Assembly: GCF_026745355.1 (NCBI RefSeq)
Contig: NC_079210.1
Location: forward strand, 11,593,523 to 11,657,522
Direction of reading: 5' to 3'
Source: Beta vulgaris subsp. vulgaris
Lineage: Eukaryota > Streptophyta > Magnoliopsida > Caryophyllales > Amaranthaceae
DNA: 64,000 bases
The position numbers and the translations under genes were made by a program. Numbering within the stretch: position 1 is the first letter of the stretch; each line of letters begins with the position of its first letter. The notes beneath the pieces were generated by a model that was not told where the DNA came from, did not search any database, and saw only the letters and a program-made list of their open reading frames with translations. Shown here piece after piece: positions 1-9,944 of this stretch.

Positions 1-371
1 TACATAAATCTTATCTGATTTAACAAGTCCGTCCCGGAAGTTAATTCTTGTTCACCATTCTTCTCAATGGCTTTATTGCTTGCAGTATTTGCATCTCTTG
101 TAGTATAAGATACTTGGACATCGGGAACCACAAGATCTATACCAGGATTAGCGTCTCGTAGTTGTTCTACCAACCCCATTTGAATGCTTTGTAGGAATTC
201 TTGAGGAATTATGTAACGACATTTTGTGCCCCCTTTATTTAGATCAGTTTTGGTCACACCTTTCTCGTAGAGGCGGACACGTCCACTATACTCCACCTTT
301 TTGATCACTTGATTGTATGGATCTTCACTATTAGCACCTTCTTCGTGCTCTTTAGATGCTAAAGTCTCCAT
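1..371 (-). pseudogene. Transposase_24-type transposon gene, 3' exon, cut by window edge
   Basis: The - strand is open from 371 to the window edge (about 123 codons). It contains GRVRLYEKGVT followed by a basic, glutamine-rich tail. Plant proteins of the Ptta/En/Spm Transposase_24 type carry a similar GRVRLYG-GVT segment downstream of their conserved core, and that core lies in the same orientation at 1646-2160. I therefore read this as a late exon of the same broken gene. The ATG at 371 need not be a real start, because an acceptor AG lies just inside the frame. Function unknown; such genes are widely scattered in plant genomes. Family assignment is from memory of motifs and is moderately secure. 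Confidence 0.5.
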
Positions 372-392
372 TATGATGAGAAATTACATACA

Positions 393-397
<5 letters not shown>

Positions 398-434
<37 letters not shown>
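398..434. repeat. (TA)n microsatellite
   Basis: An uninterrupted TA dinucleotide run of roughly 37 bp. It lies in the probable intron between the pieces at 1-371 and 467-580. Confidence 0.9.
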
Positions 435-435
<1 letters not shown>

Positions 436-466
436 CATATGCAAGCATATAGTAAATGTAACTCAC

Positions 467-580
467 AATATTGTCTTTTGTTTTCACGAAGCTTATTTTG
501 TATGTCTTTTTCGAATCTCTCAACATTGATTCTTTGTATACCTTCGCTCGAGATGGTTCTTGCTTGCGTGGATCAGCTTG
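467..580 (-). pseudogene. possible small exon of the Transposase_24-type gene
   Basis: On the - strand an open segment reads ADPRKQEPSRAKVYKESMLR and more, then meets a GTGAGT donor at 466-461. The acidic/basic EDPRK...EPSR pattern resembles the region after the core domain in Transposase_24 proteins. The acceptor is uncertain. Support is position, orientation and composition only. Confidence 0.35.
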
Positions 581-697
581 TTGCTATCCATAAAAACATT
601 TTAGGGTATTGCATAAGATTATTATTTGTCAAAACGATCTCTACCGAATAATAAATAATCAGATAAACATATTTGACCACATGCATGGCAGCAGCTA

Positions 698-1358
698 ATG
701 AGTGATGAACATAGCTTAGTAGTAGAACAAAAAGAAGAGGAAATAAATTACAGGTTACGACAGTTGGAAAAGCAAGAAAAACTAATCACTGAAAGTCGAA
801 AAGGGTTGGAATTAATAGAGAAGGAAGTTGATGGACATTTCCGAGCAGTACATCGCATAGAGTTAAAAGAAAGGGAAATGAGTGAAAATCTTCAAGCTCT
901 TGACTTGAAAGAGAAGCAGAAAGATGAAAGTCATAAAGGTCTTGAGTTGATAGAGAAGGAACTGGATTAGCGGTTTCAAGCTGTAGAATTAAAAGGGCGT
1001 GGGAAGTGAGTGAAAGTATTGATGCTCTGGAGTTGAGTAAGAAACAATTAAATGAGGACTGCAAAAGGATAAAGTTTAAAGAGTCAAATGTTGATGAATC
1101 TCTGAAAATAATGGAATTGGAGGCAAGCATATGGATGACAGTGTTGAATCTCTTGAGATGAAAGTGAAGCAACTCGAGGATTGTTGTCAGGGGATTGAAC
1201 TGAAACATCACCAAGCAGCAATATTCAGAGAGAAACAATTAAATGCACCTCTTGAAGCTCTAGAAAATAAAGCCAAGGAAATAGAGGAGTATTGTAAAGT
1301 GATGGAGCTAAAGGAGAACCAATTGAAGGAGTGTTTCCAAGGGGTGGGTGCTACTTAG
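698..1358 (+). pseudogene. FRIGIDA-like coiled-coil gene fragment
   Basis: Two open stretches (698-970 and about 1131-1358), joined by a region with stop codons and frameshifts, encode repeated blocks such as LELIEKE, LKEREMSE, LDLKEKQ and MELKENQLKECFQG. Runs of 'ELKEKQ..E..KGLEL' are typical of the N-terminal coiled coil of plant FRIGIDA-like (FRL) proteins. No FRIGIDA core domain follows. The TAG after KELD at about 970 and the changes of frame show it is broken. It lies between exon-like pieces of a - strand transposon gene and in the opposite direction, so it is probably a captured or inserted fragment. Another coiled-coil family cannot be excluded. Confidence 0.5.
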
Positions 1359-1645
1359 CTACCACCAATTTTAAGCTCTTTATTATAATAAAAAGGTTAT
1401 GGAGCAGTCACACTTTCTTACTTTACATGAAGTATACTAGAAAAAAACTGATTATTAAAGGTAATTACCAACTTATGACGTAAAATGGCATATGAATTTG
1501 GACCCATAGTATTCATATCCTCTAGCAATTAATGATTCCTTTTGTTCTTCTAACTTTTTTCCTATGCAATAAAATAATTAGAATAGTTAGCTTCTAAAAA
1601 TATGTTTAACACCAAAAGCTTAATAAATAGACAAGACTAATATAC

Positions 1646-1849
1646 CTCAATTTTGGAATTGTTTCAATAGTTCAAGAGATCTTTGAATTGAGACTCTGAA
1701 ATTGTCTTTGGATGTTTTTCCCATTTTTGTTCATCACTTTCCCATGAGTCGAAGTGTTTTGTTTTCGTTCTACACTTATGGATATGCCATCCAACAATAA
1801 GCGTTTCAATTACCCACTTTCTTCCTTCTTTAGGGACTATGTATTTCTC
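1646..1849 (-). pseudogene. Transposase_24-type core exon with nonsense mutation
   Basis: The exon is bounded by an acceptor (TTAACAG|GAG) at 1850 and a donor (GAG|GTATAT) at 1645, both on the - strand. It encodes EKYIVPKEGRKWVIETL, then WHIHKCRTKTKHFDSW, then FKDLLNY followed by a stop where a tryptophan codon (TGG to TGA) is expected. This pattern (a KEG.KWVI.T...WR/H..K motif followed by 'W..SDE...KP..I...QFKDLLNYW') is the conserved heart of plant Transposase_24/Ptta-En-Spm proteins. The in-frame TGA indicates a pseudogene. Confidence 0.65.
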
Positions 1850-1924
1850 CTGTTAATTACATGCTCCATTAGCCGTAAATAAGATAAAGTACTTAACTAA
1901 AACAAATAAAGATGGATACAAACC

Positions 1925-2165
1925 AGAGCATATTCTCATATTATGTCATGTGTGGGTAGACTTGGCCAATCAACATAACTCAGTGGGGCAAGCTCGGAAT
2001 TTTTTGACATTGTTCCTAAAACCCGAGTGAATTCGTGAACAATCTCATTTGTGGGTCCAATTGGCTGCCTATTAGAGTTTAGAATAAGAAAATGGGTGTT
2101 CTTCTCTTGTACGATCATGAACCTTAACGAACTTTGTTAGTCCTCGATGCTTCTTGGTTGTTGGA
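1925..2165 (-). pseudogene. Transposase_24-type upstream exon with frameshift
   Basis: After an acceptor (TTTTAG|CTCC) the - strand reads TTKKHRGLTKFVKVHDRTRE, then shifts frame and continues LNSNRQPIGPTNEIVHEFTR, then LAPLSYVDWPSLPTHD. In the family this is one continuous segment, 'RG.T....V.....E.....N..GQPIGP......F.GTL.R....PL.Y.DW...P'. The frameshift falls between the two halves at about 2105. It lies directly upstream of the core exon at 1646-1849, as expected for one gene. Confidence 0.6.
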
Positions 2166-2274
2166 GCTAAAAATATGCACTTGTTAGTGTAATTAATTAG
2201 ATTGCTCAATTCACACAAGCTTTTTCTAAACGTTAAAAATACAGTTTGAAAAGAAAATAAACATGACTGAGAAT

Positions 2275-2478
2275 TGATGTTGGCGCTGCAAAGGGATTAT
2301 GCTATTTGTATAGTGACCGTTGTCCTCCTGTCATTCATAGAGATCAAGCAATATCTTGTTGGAATCTTGAGTTCAATGCCAAAATTGCAGATTTTGGACT
2401 AGCCAAGATGACAGACCAGACAGGTGAACCTCACAATGCATCTGCTGTTGCAGGCTCTTTTAGTTACATAGCTCTAGG
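2275..2478 (+). pseudogene. receptor-like kinase (HAESA/HSL1-like) catalytic-loop fragment
   Basis: A continuous + frame reads DVGAAKGLCYLYSDRCPPVI, then the HRD catalytic-loop motif, then FNAKIADFGLAKM with the DFG metal-binding motif, then AVAGSFSYIA. This covers subdomains VIb to VIII of a leucine-rich-repeat receptor kinase and looks most like the HSL1 group. The residues after HRD, normally D.KS.NILLD, are replaced by a shorter divergent stretch, and the frame leaves the family pattern right after the activation segment. It is a fragment of about 65 residues lying antisense between pieces of the transposon gene. Confidence 0.7.
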
Positions 2479-2499
2479 AAGGAACCATTTCATATCATA

Positions 2500-3740
2500 G
2501 TTTCTAAAATTTTCGTTTGTCATGATTGTTTAATAAACTGTGTTACATCTGAAATCAATCTATTTCATAAACAGAAAGCCACAACAATGATCAAGTATGT
2601 ATCTTGAGATTACACGATTCTACAGAGGTGTGCTATTGTCAAACACATACCCATGTACTCAAAGTAATATTCTTATTGATGCAATAACTTAATTAAGATG
2701 TTTCAGGATGTTCAATTTTAAAACCAAAGGAAAGAGAAAAAGATAACCCATTATAGCCCCCGAACCCTTGACTAGTCCTTGCACTATGATCCACACAAAT
2801 GAAAGGTGCCCTACACGGCTGCAGCAACATGCACTCATCTTTGGTACTGACCTTCATTCTATCGCTAACAAATTTAACACAGCTCCACCACTGCTATCAA
2901 GCCTCACTCTGTCTCACTAGGTGTGCCAACACACTCGTCCATTAATATAACCCATGTTTCTCCCTCATCGTCACCAGTGGAAGCCACTAGAAGGACATGT
3001 TAAAAAGAATGTCAACTAGTTGAGTTTCCATCTTCCACAGCTAAATGTAGCTAGATCTTTGATTAGCCACCACTTTTAAGATGCCACATAACGAACGCCG
3101 TGTCAAGGATGTGAAAGGTAGATTATTTTAGGAAGCACCGTTGGTGTTAATGCTTCAAAAAGTCTCACCGGCTTGATAGCCACGGCTAATGCTGTCCTAC
3201 CGAGGGTGAGAAACACACAACACAAAAAATATGACAGCCAAATAACGGACAAGTATTCTATCACCATCAAAGTATAAGCTTGTCCTCAGAAGGGGGCATA
3301 CTAGAGTTTGGGGGAAAGGAAGTGAACCCATTAGCATCAAGAAGAACAAGGAGAAAATCCAGTCCAAGAATTCAAATTGCTTGGAACCAAAAAAATTGAT
3401 GTAGAACCAATAGCACAAAATTCATAGTCAAACAAATACCCATGTCCTCAATACAAGCACCACAGATGAAGTTGGATTAACTCCAACTGTCCAACATTCT
3501 TGCCTATTTTACTATAGAACAAAGAGATGAAGCAAAAGATATGCTGCTATATGAATGTAGTTATGTAATTCATTCTTTGGTTTTGTTACCAAATCTCACA
3601 GATAGAACCATCTTAGTCGTATTAGACAATGGGACCAATTTTTAATAGCTAAATCACAATTATACCAGTGCTCAAGGATTAATCATGTCAGCTTTCTTCC
3701 CCTGAGATTTCTTGCTGCATATGTTCTTTGGGTATAGTAT
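2500..3740. other. no recognisable gene
   Basis: AT-rich DNA without convincing coding sequence on either strand; the longest open stretch (3197-3418, -) has no family-like motif. It is probably intronic or intergenic relative to the - strand transposon gene. I see no terminal repeats or target duplications. Confidence 0.5.
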
Positions 3741-3742
3741 AT

Positions 3743-4367
3743 TCAAACAGAAATAATATGTGATGATATCAAAACAAAAGACAATATGATGGTTAATGTA
3801 GGGTAACTAAAAAGCCTAAAATAAAGGTTACTTTCCTTTAGAGAGTCTGTTCTTTGTTGAGGTGAATTTTCTTGTTCAAGATGAACCATACTCTCCATTA
3901 CCATATTTTCATCATCTCTGACCTCTTGTTGAACTTGAACTTCATGAGCTGCTTCACAAGCATCATTTTCCACTTCAGTGGTGGAAGGAATTTCCATTTC
4001 AAGGTTGAGATTCACGCTATTTGATTTATTCCTCCGCAAATGACGATAAGCTGACAATGACCTTGGAGAGCAAAATGTCTTCTGTTAACTTGTTTTGTGC
4101 CCGGATAGGTTGTTGTTCTTGATGGACAATGACGGTTTTTTTAACTTTTTGGTGAACATTGCTCATAGAATAAGTTGCATGATCACCAACTTGTGAAATC
4201 TTTTGGTGCTTTTGACCCTTTGGTTGTGGTTGTTGTTCTTCAGGTTGCTTCACAAATTCAGCCACAGACATCGACTTTGACTTGGTAATTGGGTGTTTCA
4301 CTATTTTATTTTGAACTCCTAGACATTGTTGCTTTTGTTGTACCGAAGGCTTGCCAAAATCATCCAT
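3743..4367 (-). pseudogene. Transposase_24-type gene, probable 5' exon, frameshifted
   Basis: The - strand is open from an ATG at 4367 for 113 codons (MDDFGKPSVQQKQQ..., then a basic, Q/K-rich stretch). At about 4040-4060 the frame shifts into SPRSLSAYRHLRRNKS and an acidic E/Q-rich region ending near 3835, where a possible donor lies. The Q-rich basic and then acidic low-complexity composition and the 'RSPRSLS.YR' element resemble N-terminal halves of Transposase_24-type genes. Same strand and correct order relative to 1925-2165. The ATG is only 6 bp from the end of a copia LTR, so the true 5' end may have been separated by that insertion. Confidence 0.4.
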
Positions 4368-4372
4368 AGAAC

Positions 4373-4652
4373 TGTTGGAGTTACAAAATACACAGTGCTA
4401 ATTCTAATATACATAAACAACTTTATTAATAATAAACTAATATGGGTTACAGCCCTTTTATTATCACTTATATTTTATACTTATATATTTTTATCAATTA
4501 CAATTTACATTTATAATGCTATTCCTTACTAAACAATCAGTGAATATGATTTCTCCTCAATTCTATTCATATAATATATTGGCTAAAACTAATAATAGTA
4601 AATGATAATAATGGTAAACTTTAAGTAATTAATTAAAGTTTGATATTTAACA
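4373..4652 (-). repeat. 3' LTR of a copia remnant
   Basis: Reading the - strand, GGGGCG is followed by TGTTAAATATCA... at 4652, and the segment ends ...CTCCAACA at 4373, giving the TG...CA ends of an LTR of about 280 bp. The purine-rich tract just upstream (about 4653-4665, - strand) follows the RNase H frame directly, as expected for a polypurine tract and 3' LTR. The partner 5' LTR is missing. Confidence 0.65.
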
Positions 4653-4659
4653 CGCCCCT

Positions 4660-5665
4660 TCAAACTTTAATTATCATTCCGAGCATTGCTCTCAACTTTT
4701 CAAATATGTCATTAGATAAGGGCTTTGTAAAAATATCAGCCACTTGCTCTGTTGTATTATAATACTCGAGCGTGATCATTCCTTGCTTAACTTGGTCGCG
4801 AAGAAAATGAAACCTTGTATCGACATGCTTGCTTCTTCCATGTTGTAGTGGATTTTTAGAAAGTTTTATTGCGGACACGTTGTCAACATATATTGTAGTA
4901 GGTCCTTCTTGAATATGATGAAGTTCGTGTAATAGATTTTTTAACCATACTGCTTCACATACTGCTGATGAGGCTGCTATATATTCTGCTTCACAACTTG
5001 ATAATGCAACAACTCGCTGTTTTTTAGAAGACCAGGTAAAAGCAGTTGAACCTTGATAAAATGCATATCCAGTTGTACTTTTTCTCTCATCTTGATCTCC
5101 AGCCCAATCACTATCAGAGTAACTAAATAAGTTTGCTTCATCTCCATAAGAATAAAGCAATCCAAATTCTAAACTGCCCTTGATATACATCATTATTCTC
5201 TTCACCGTGCACCAATGAGATTCTTTAGGTATCTCCATATATCTGCTGACAAGTCCAACTCCATATACTATATCAGGTCGAGTGATGGTTAAGTATCTCA
5301 AACTTCCAACTAAACTCTTGTACAAAGTTGGATTGATTAATTTCCCTTCTCCATCTTTTGTTAACTTTAATTTATCCCAGTTGCAATAGGGGTACTTGTA
5401 GGTTTGGATGAGTTCATTTAAAATTTATTTAAAATCTCCTTTGCATTTTTTTTGGGAAATAAAAATACCATCTTCACATTGACTCACTTCTATGCAAAGA
5501 AAGAAATTCATAAGACCACAATCAATTACTTGAAACTCTCTGAACATGGTTATCTTGAAATCATCAAACATACTTTGATTATTACCGGTGAACAATAAAT
5601 CATCAACATATAATATGCCTATGAGAACATCATCAACATTCTTTTTCACATAGAGTCTACCAGCT
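4660..5665 (-). pseudogene. copia pol remnant: reverse transcriptase C-terminus and RNase H
   Basis: The - strand encodes ILYVDDLLFTGN (RT YVDD motif, about 5590-5615), a broken stretch at 5340-5424, then YKSLVGSLRYLTITRPDI and the RNase H region with SDSDWAGD, STTGY, SSCEAEYIA, HVDTRFHFLRD and TKPL. The 221-codon RNase H frame runs from 5325 to 4660 and ends next to the polypurine tract. Gag, protease and integrase are absent. At about 5665 the frame passes abruptly into gypsy RT sequence, marking a truncation junction. Non-functional 3' part of a Ty1/copia element. Confidence 0.85.
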
Positions 5666-6160
5666 GGTCTTTTCTCGGTAACGGATACCATTCCTTTGGG
5701 CAGGTTCTGTTGAGGTCCGTGAAACCTACACACATCCTCCATTGGCGTTAGCTTTCTTTACCATGACCACATTGGCTAACCCTTTTGGATAATCACACGG
5801 CTCAATGAAATCCGCCGCCAGCAACTTATCAACTTCTTATTTTATGGCCTTATTCTTCCCAGCAGAGAAATTTCTCTTCTTTTGCTTGATAGGGCGGACA
5901 ATGTTGTCAACATTTAGACGATGTACCATCACCGCAGGGTCTATTCCCAACATCTCATCCGCCGAGAACACGAAGACATCTGTGTTTTCTCTTAGGAGAG
6001 TCACCAGGTTGACCCTGACCTTTGGGTCCATGTTTGTTGCAACAGCAACTGTCCTTGCCGGATCCTCTGCCAGCATATCCTGCGTTGTTTCTCCATCTAG
6101 TTTGGGTCTTGGCGTATCATCGGGCCTGGACTCTAGTTCTTCCACTGAAATTTCCATCAT
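5665..6160 (-). pseudogene. Tat/Ogre gypsy remnant: start of reverse transcriptase
   Basis: On the - strand, 6160-5837 reads as the linker before RT (VNLVTLLRENTDVFVFSADE, then PIKQKKRNFSAGKNKAI). After a stop come KLLAADFIEPCDYPKGLANV and VMVKKAN, then GFTDLNR.CPKG in shifted frames, ending near 5665. This matches the RT N-terminus of Ty3/gypsy elements of the Tat/Athila side. Several stops and frame changes are present. The rest of RT is lost at the junction with the copia remnant. Confidence 0.7.
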
Positions 6161-6220
6161 CTCTTCATATCCTTTATCGAATTCTGCTTCAGTCGCTAGG
6201 GCTTTCTTCTGTGCCCGCCT

Positions 6221-6774
6221 TTATTTCCGAGTTGGTGGATTCAATTCTTTTGCTGGCATTCCCCTTGTCGGCTGTTTCAGTGCTGTTAGGTAGCATGATT
6301 TTGCCATCTCTTGATTCCCTCTTAACTTCGATGTTTCCCCCAGGTTTGAAACGTACAACATAGTAAGATGATACCTAGACACAACTCCCTGGACGTCATG
6401 GATAAAGGGGCGTCCAACAATTGCATTATAAGCTCCTAGTACGTTAACCACCAAAATTATGCCATTAGATCTCTGGCCTCTTTATCTTCTCCAACTCTGA
6501 TCGGCAAGGTTATGAGACCCTCAGGAGTCACAAATGCTCCCGTGAATCCTTTCACCAGGTATCGAACAGGTTTCAAATGTTCCCGACCGAACATCAGTTT
6601 CTCAAAGGTTAAGAAATACAATATGTTCGTAGAACTTCCTCCATCTACCAGAATTCTATGGATCAAGTTGTTTGACACCTTTAATGTGACCACCAGGGGG
6701 TCATTGTTGGGATAAACAACTTCGCGTCCTCCACAGTGAAAGACATAGCTCGCATTATTGGCGGTTTTCTCCAC
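6221..6774 (-). pseudogene. Tat/Ogre gypsy remnant: aspartic protease region
   Basis: The - strand frame 6774-6457 contains RILVDGGSSTNIL. D-G-G-S-S is the variant aspartic-protease active site common in plant Tat/Athila elements, where D-S/T-G is used elsewhere. After a frame change, 6454-6221 continues VLGAYNAIVGRPFIHDVQGV and VSRYHL, the usual protease C-terminal 'Y.AI.GRP' block. It lies between gag and RT in the expected order. Confidence 0.75.
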
Positions 6775-6789
6775 TGCATACTTTCATTG

Positions 6790-7701
6790 AAGTTGGTCTG
6801 GTGCCTGAATTCCTTTAGGCTTGTCTTTGCTCCGTTTACACTGCCTCCATGAATCGGACCGCCACTAATAACATGGATCTCACTAATCCAGGATTGAACA
6901 TTCTGATTGGCTGGGCTTGATCAAGTCTATATCCTTAATCTGAGCTTTATACTAGCTGAAATAACCTCTTCTTACCAAATCCTCCAAGTTATCCTTCAGA
7001 TGTCGATAATCGTTAGTCAAATGTCCGTGATCACCATGAAAATCACACCACTCGCTCTTATCGTGGTTTTTACGGAACATTTGCTTTGGACATTGCCATT
7101 TCTCACTGTCTTTATTCATCAAGTATATCTGACTTATGGGGTGGTGAGCTAAGTGTACGCGATGAATTGGTTCTTTGCATTCACCCCTCTCCTGATCATT
7201 CCACTCGCAGTCGCTTCTTTCACGGTCATTTCCCCTTTTGACCATATTGGATTCTTGCCTATTTTCACCTCGGTCGCGATCACTCTCGCATCCCTTGTCT
7301 TTCCTCTGCTTCTCTTCCTTCATTTTTTCAAACTCGCAGCCTTATCAAACTCCTCACCTCTAATGAAATCATTCTGAATGTTGATCCCTCTCTCAGCCCC
7401 GTCATCAAGGCTAAGACGGCCACGTCCTACTAAAGTTGTGGGATGAAAACTGCTTGCACATTGAAACGGCCAATGAAATCACAAAGACTTTGTCTCCCGT
7501 TGTTTAACATAGAGCAACTCACCAGTAGTGCGCTCACAGCGCCAGTTGCTTACAAAATGAGTACTGAATGATGAAGACAATTGGGAGAAGCTAGAGATAA
7601 TACCCGATTTCAAACTCTTAAACCAAGTCTGAGCAATACCAGTCAAAGTAGATGGGAACACCTTGCACCATATGGCATCAATTTGGGTGTATAGGAACAT
7701 G
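6790..7701 (-). pseudogene. Tat/Ogre gypsy remnant: gag, truncated by Sirevirus insertion
   Basis: The - strand piece 7700-7479 (FPSTLTGIAQTWFKSLKSG, then FSQLSSSFSTHF) is the central Retrotrans_gag domain. After broken sequence, 7323-6952 is a very basic/acidic stretch (RDRGENRQES...) followed by WCDFHGDHGHLTNDYRHLKD, the pseudo-zinc-knuckle typical of this gypsy group. The gag frame stops abruptly at 7701, where the copia LTR begins, so the gag N-terminus was cut off by that insertion or by later loss. Confidence 0.75.
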
Positions 7702-8789
7702 TGTATTATTTCATTATTTTGATAATGACAAATAATTAAAGTTTATAGTTTATTTTATTAGTCTGTCTTTAGTTTATTTTGTTAGATTTAATTTCGTGTG
7801 TTTTAGATTTATTATTTCTGTTTTGATTATTTTATTTTGTTAGATCTATTCTTTCAATTTTAATTAGGTTATTTATTTTTAGACTTCACAAATAACATGT
7901 CCATAATATTCTGTTTAGTTAGTTTGTGTGCAGCATTTTTGTTTTGCTATAAATGAGGAGCCGCCAAAAACTAACCTAAGCCAGCACTCCAAAAATAGAA
8001 GCGTTGAGGTAGTTCCTACAATTTAGAAACCACAACAACCAACCTATTTACAAGGCGTGTGAACGTGGAGGTGCGCGTGTGTTAGTGGCTGAGATTATGG
8101 AAGCCTAACTAATCAACTGCCAACGGTAAAAATACTACGGACATATTATGGGAGAAGTGGTTGAAGCTATGTGTGATCATGGAGAAGATCATGGAGAAGA
8201 TCTTCAAGAAGATCGTGGAGAAAAATTCGAAAAGATAGGTCTCTACAAATAGATGTTTGTAACGATCTTTTTAAAATAATACTTTCATAATTTTCTATGT
8301 AATATTCTTAGTGAAAGTACATTCGATTTTATTCTTCTTATCAATTTGATGTATTATAGATTGGATTGAGTGAATCTAAGTCTGTAATCATTTTGAGAGA
8401 AAAAGAGAAAGAGAAAGAGAAGAGAGAAAGAGAAAATACTTTGAGTGAAGTCAAGGGAGAAAGTCAATTGTTCAGGGGGAACAAGCTGACAGGGAACCAG
8501 TTCCTAGTGGAACAGAGTGGGTCCGAGTTTAGGTTGTACAAAAGAGAGTCTTTTGGCCTAAAGTTATTAAAGAGAATTGAGTCAAAATCCCTCATGGTCA
8601 AGGTTATTCTTCCTATTGGGCCTAGGAAGTTTTCCTTGTAAAAATCTCGTGTTCCTAGTTCTTTCTTATTCATGCAATTATTTCTTTCTTATTCAATCAT
8701 TCTTTTATTTCCGCAAAAAGTTTGAAATCGCTCCAACTACAATTCCACCCCCCTTTTGTAGTTGTTTAAGTGTTCGTCTAAGACTAACA
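7702..8789 (+). repeat. Sirevirus-like 5' LTR
   Basis: The segment starts TGTATTATTTCATT and ends GACTAACA, directly before the primer-binding site. It matches 22288-23319 almost base for base, with scattered substitutions. A TATAAAT box is at about 7948-7954. A purine-rich stretch with short GAGAAGATC repeats (about 8180-8225) and a GA-rich tract (8395-8437) lie in the downstream part. The 5' end has about two extra bases relative to the 3' copy (TGTATTATTT versus TGTTATTT). Confidence 0.85.
7948..7954 (+). promoter_or_regulatory. LTR TATA box
   Basis: TATAAAT in the 5' LTR, conserved in the 3' LTR at 22532-22538. Probable core promoter of the retroelement. Confidence 0.55.
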
Positions 8790-8790
8790 A

Positions 8791-8804
8791 TTGGTATCAG
8801 AGTC
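8791..8804 (+). other. primer-binding site (initiator tRNA-Met type)
   Basis: TTGGTATCAGAGTC directly follows the LTR end ACA. It matches the usual copia PBS TGGTATCAGAGC, complementary to the 3' end of initiator methionine tRNA, with one difference near the end. Confidence 0.85.
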
Positions 8805-8852
8805 AGGTTCCTCCAAAATCAGTTAACACTGAGGAGCTAGTTCCTAAAAACG

Positions 8853-9944
8853 ATGAACACATCAGGAGAAAGATTGGAAGAAGGTTACTCAACTCAGTGT
8901 CCACCCATGTTTAATGACAAGTATTATCCATACTGGAAGAACCATATTGAGATTTTTATCAAGGCCGAAAATTATCAAGTTTGGAGAGTACTAGAAATTG
9001 GTGACTTCGAAGTCACAGAGAAAAATGAAAAAGGTGAAGAAATCCCCAAGCCTCTCTCCAAATATGATAAAGATGACTTCGACAAGATGGAGATGAATAA
9101 CTTGGCCAAAAAGATTCTCCATTGTGGTCTTGGTCCCCTTGAACACAATCGAATCATGGGAAGCAAATCAGCCAAGCAAATGTGGGAACTTCTACAAGTT
9201 AGTCACGAAGGAACAAAGGAAGTCAAGAGATCAAAGATTGACATGCTCATGCACAAATATGAGCTATTCCAAATGAAGCCTAAGGAGTCTGTTCAAGAGA
9301 TGCTCACAAGGTTCTCCAACATAATTAATGAACTTGAATCTCTAGGAAAGATCATCACTCCGGAGGAACAAGTACAAAAAGTTCTACGAAGTCTTCCTCA
9401 GGATGAAAAATGGATGGCAAAGGTCACTGCCCTGCTCGAAACAAAAGATTTCACCACATTCAACATCGAGCAACTATCCGATTCCTTGTTGACTCACAAA
9501 ATTCATCTAGGGACTCATGAAGTTAACTCTAATAGGCCTAAGGCTTTGGCTCTCAAGTTCGATGATCTGGAAGATTCAGAAACCGATGATGAAGAGGCAG
9601 CACTAATCGTGAAAAGATTCAAAAAGTTCTTCAACAAAAATTACAAAGGAAAGAACTTGAAAAAGCCAGAGAAGCTAAGCTGTCACAAGTGTGGAAGTCC
9701 GGATCACTTTATAAAGGAATGCCCTCTCTGGGAAAATGAAAAGAGCAAAAGAAAATACAAGGAGAAGGGAAAGGAACAGCAAAAACCTTTCTCAAAAGTT
9801 GATATGAGAAGGGCCATGGTTGCTGCCTGGGGAGAATCGGATTCAGACGAGGAGCAGGAAAACCCAGAAGAGGAGACAGCTCATTTATGTCTCATGGCCA
9901 AAATAGAGGAGGAAGAGACTTGCCAAACAACAAGGTACGCATAA
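8853..9944 (+). CDS. Sirevirus-like Gag, N-terminal and central part
   Basis: An open frame of 363 codons starting 63 bp after the PBS region. Early residues (YYPYWKNHIEIFIKA) and the following block (MWELLQVSHEGTKEVKRSKI, then ESVQEMLTRFSNIINELESL) belong to the copia UBN2/Retrotran_gag domain. Near residue 278 there is a CCHC zinc knuckle, CHKCGSPDHFIKEC (C-X2-C-X4-H-X4-C), for nucleic-acid binding. The tail is acidic (ESDSDEEQENPEEE). The frame then stops, and gag-like sequence continues in other frames to about 10620, so this is a shortened Gag from a damaged element. Confidence 0.8.
   Translation: MNTSGERLEEGYSTQCPPMFNDKYYPYWKNHIEIFIKAENYQVWRVLEIGDFEVTEKNEKGEEIPKPLSKYDKDDFDKMEMNNLAKKILHCGLGPLEHNRIMGSKSAKQMWELLQVSHEGTKEVKRSKIDMLMHKYELFQMKPKESVQEMLTRFSNIINELESLGKIITPEEQVQKVLRSLPQDEKWMAKVTALLETKDFTTFNIEQLSDSLLTHKIHLGTHEVNSNRPKALALKFDDLEDSETDDEEAALIVKRFKKFFNKNYKGKNLKKPEKLSCHKCGSPDHFIKECPLWENEKSKRKYKEKGKEQQKPFSKVDMRRAMVAAWGESDSDEEQENPEEETAHLCLMAKIEEEETCQTTRYA

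Noticed and set aside
786..1238. 150-codon - strand ORF
   Set aside because: Antisense shadow of the FRIGIDA-like coiled-coil block; composition is the mirror of the Lys/Glu-rich + strand.
3197..3418. 73-codon - strand ORF
   Set aside because: No family motif, no splice context, low-complexity Phe/Leu-rich; chance ORF.
5805..6363. Two long + strand ORFs (162 and 113 codons)
   Set aside because: Antisense of the gypsy protease/RT linker, which has clear protein motifs on the - strand.
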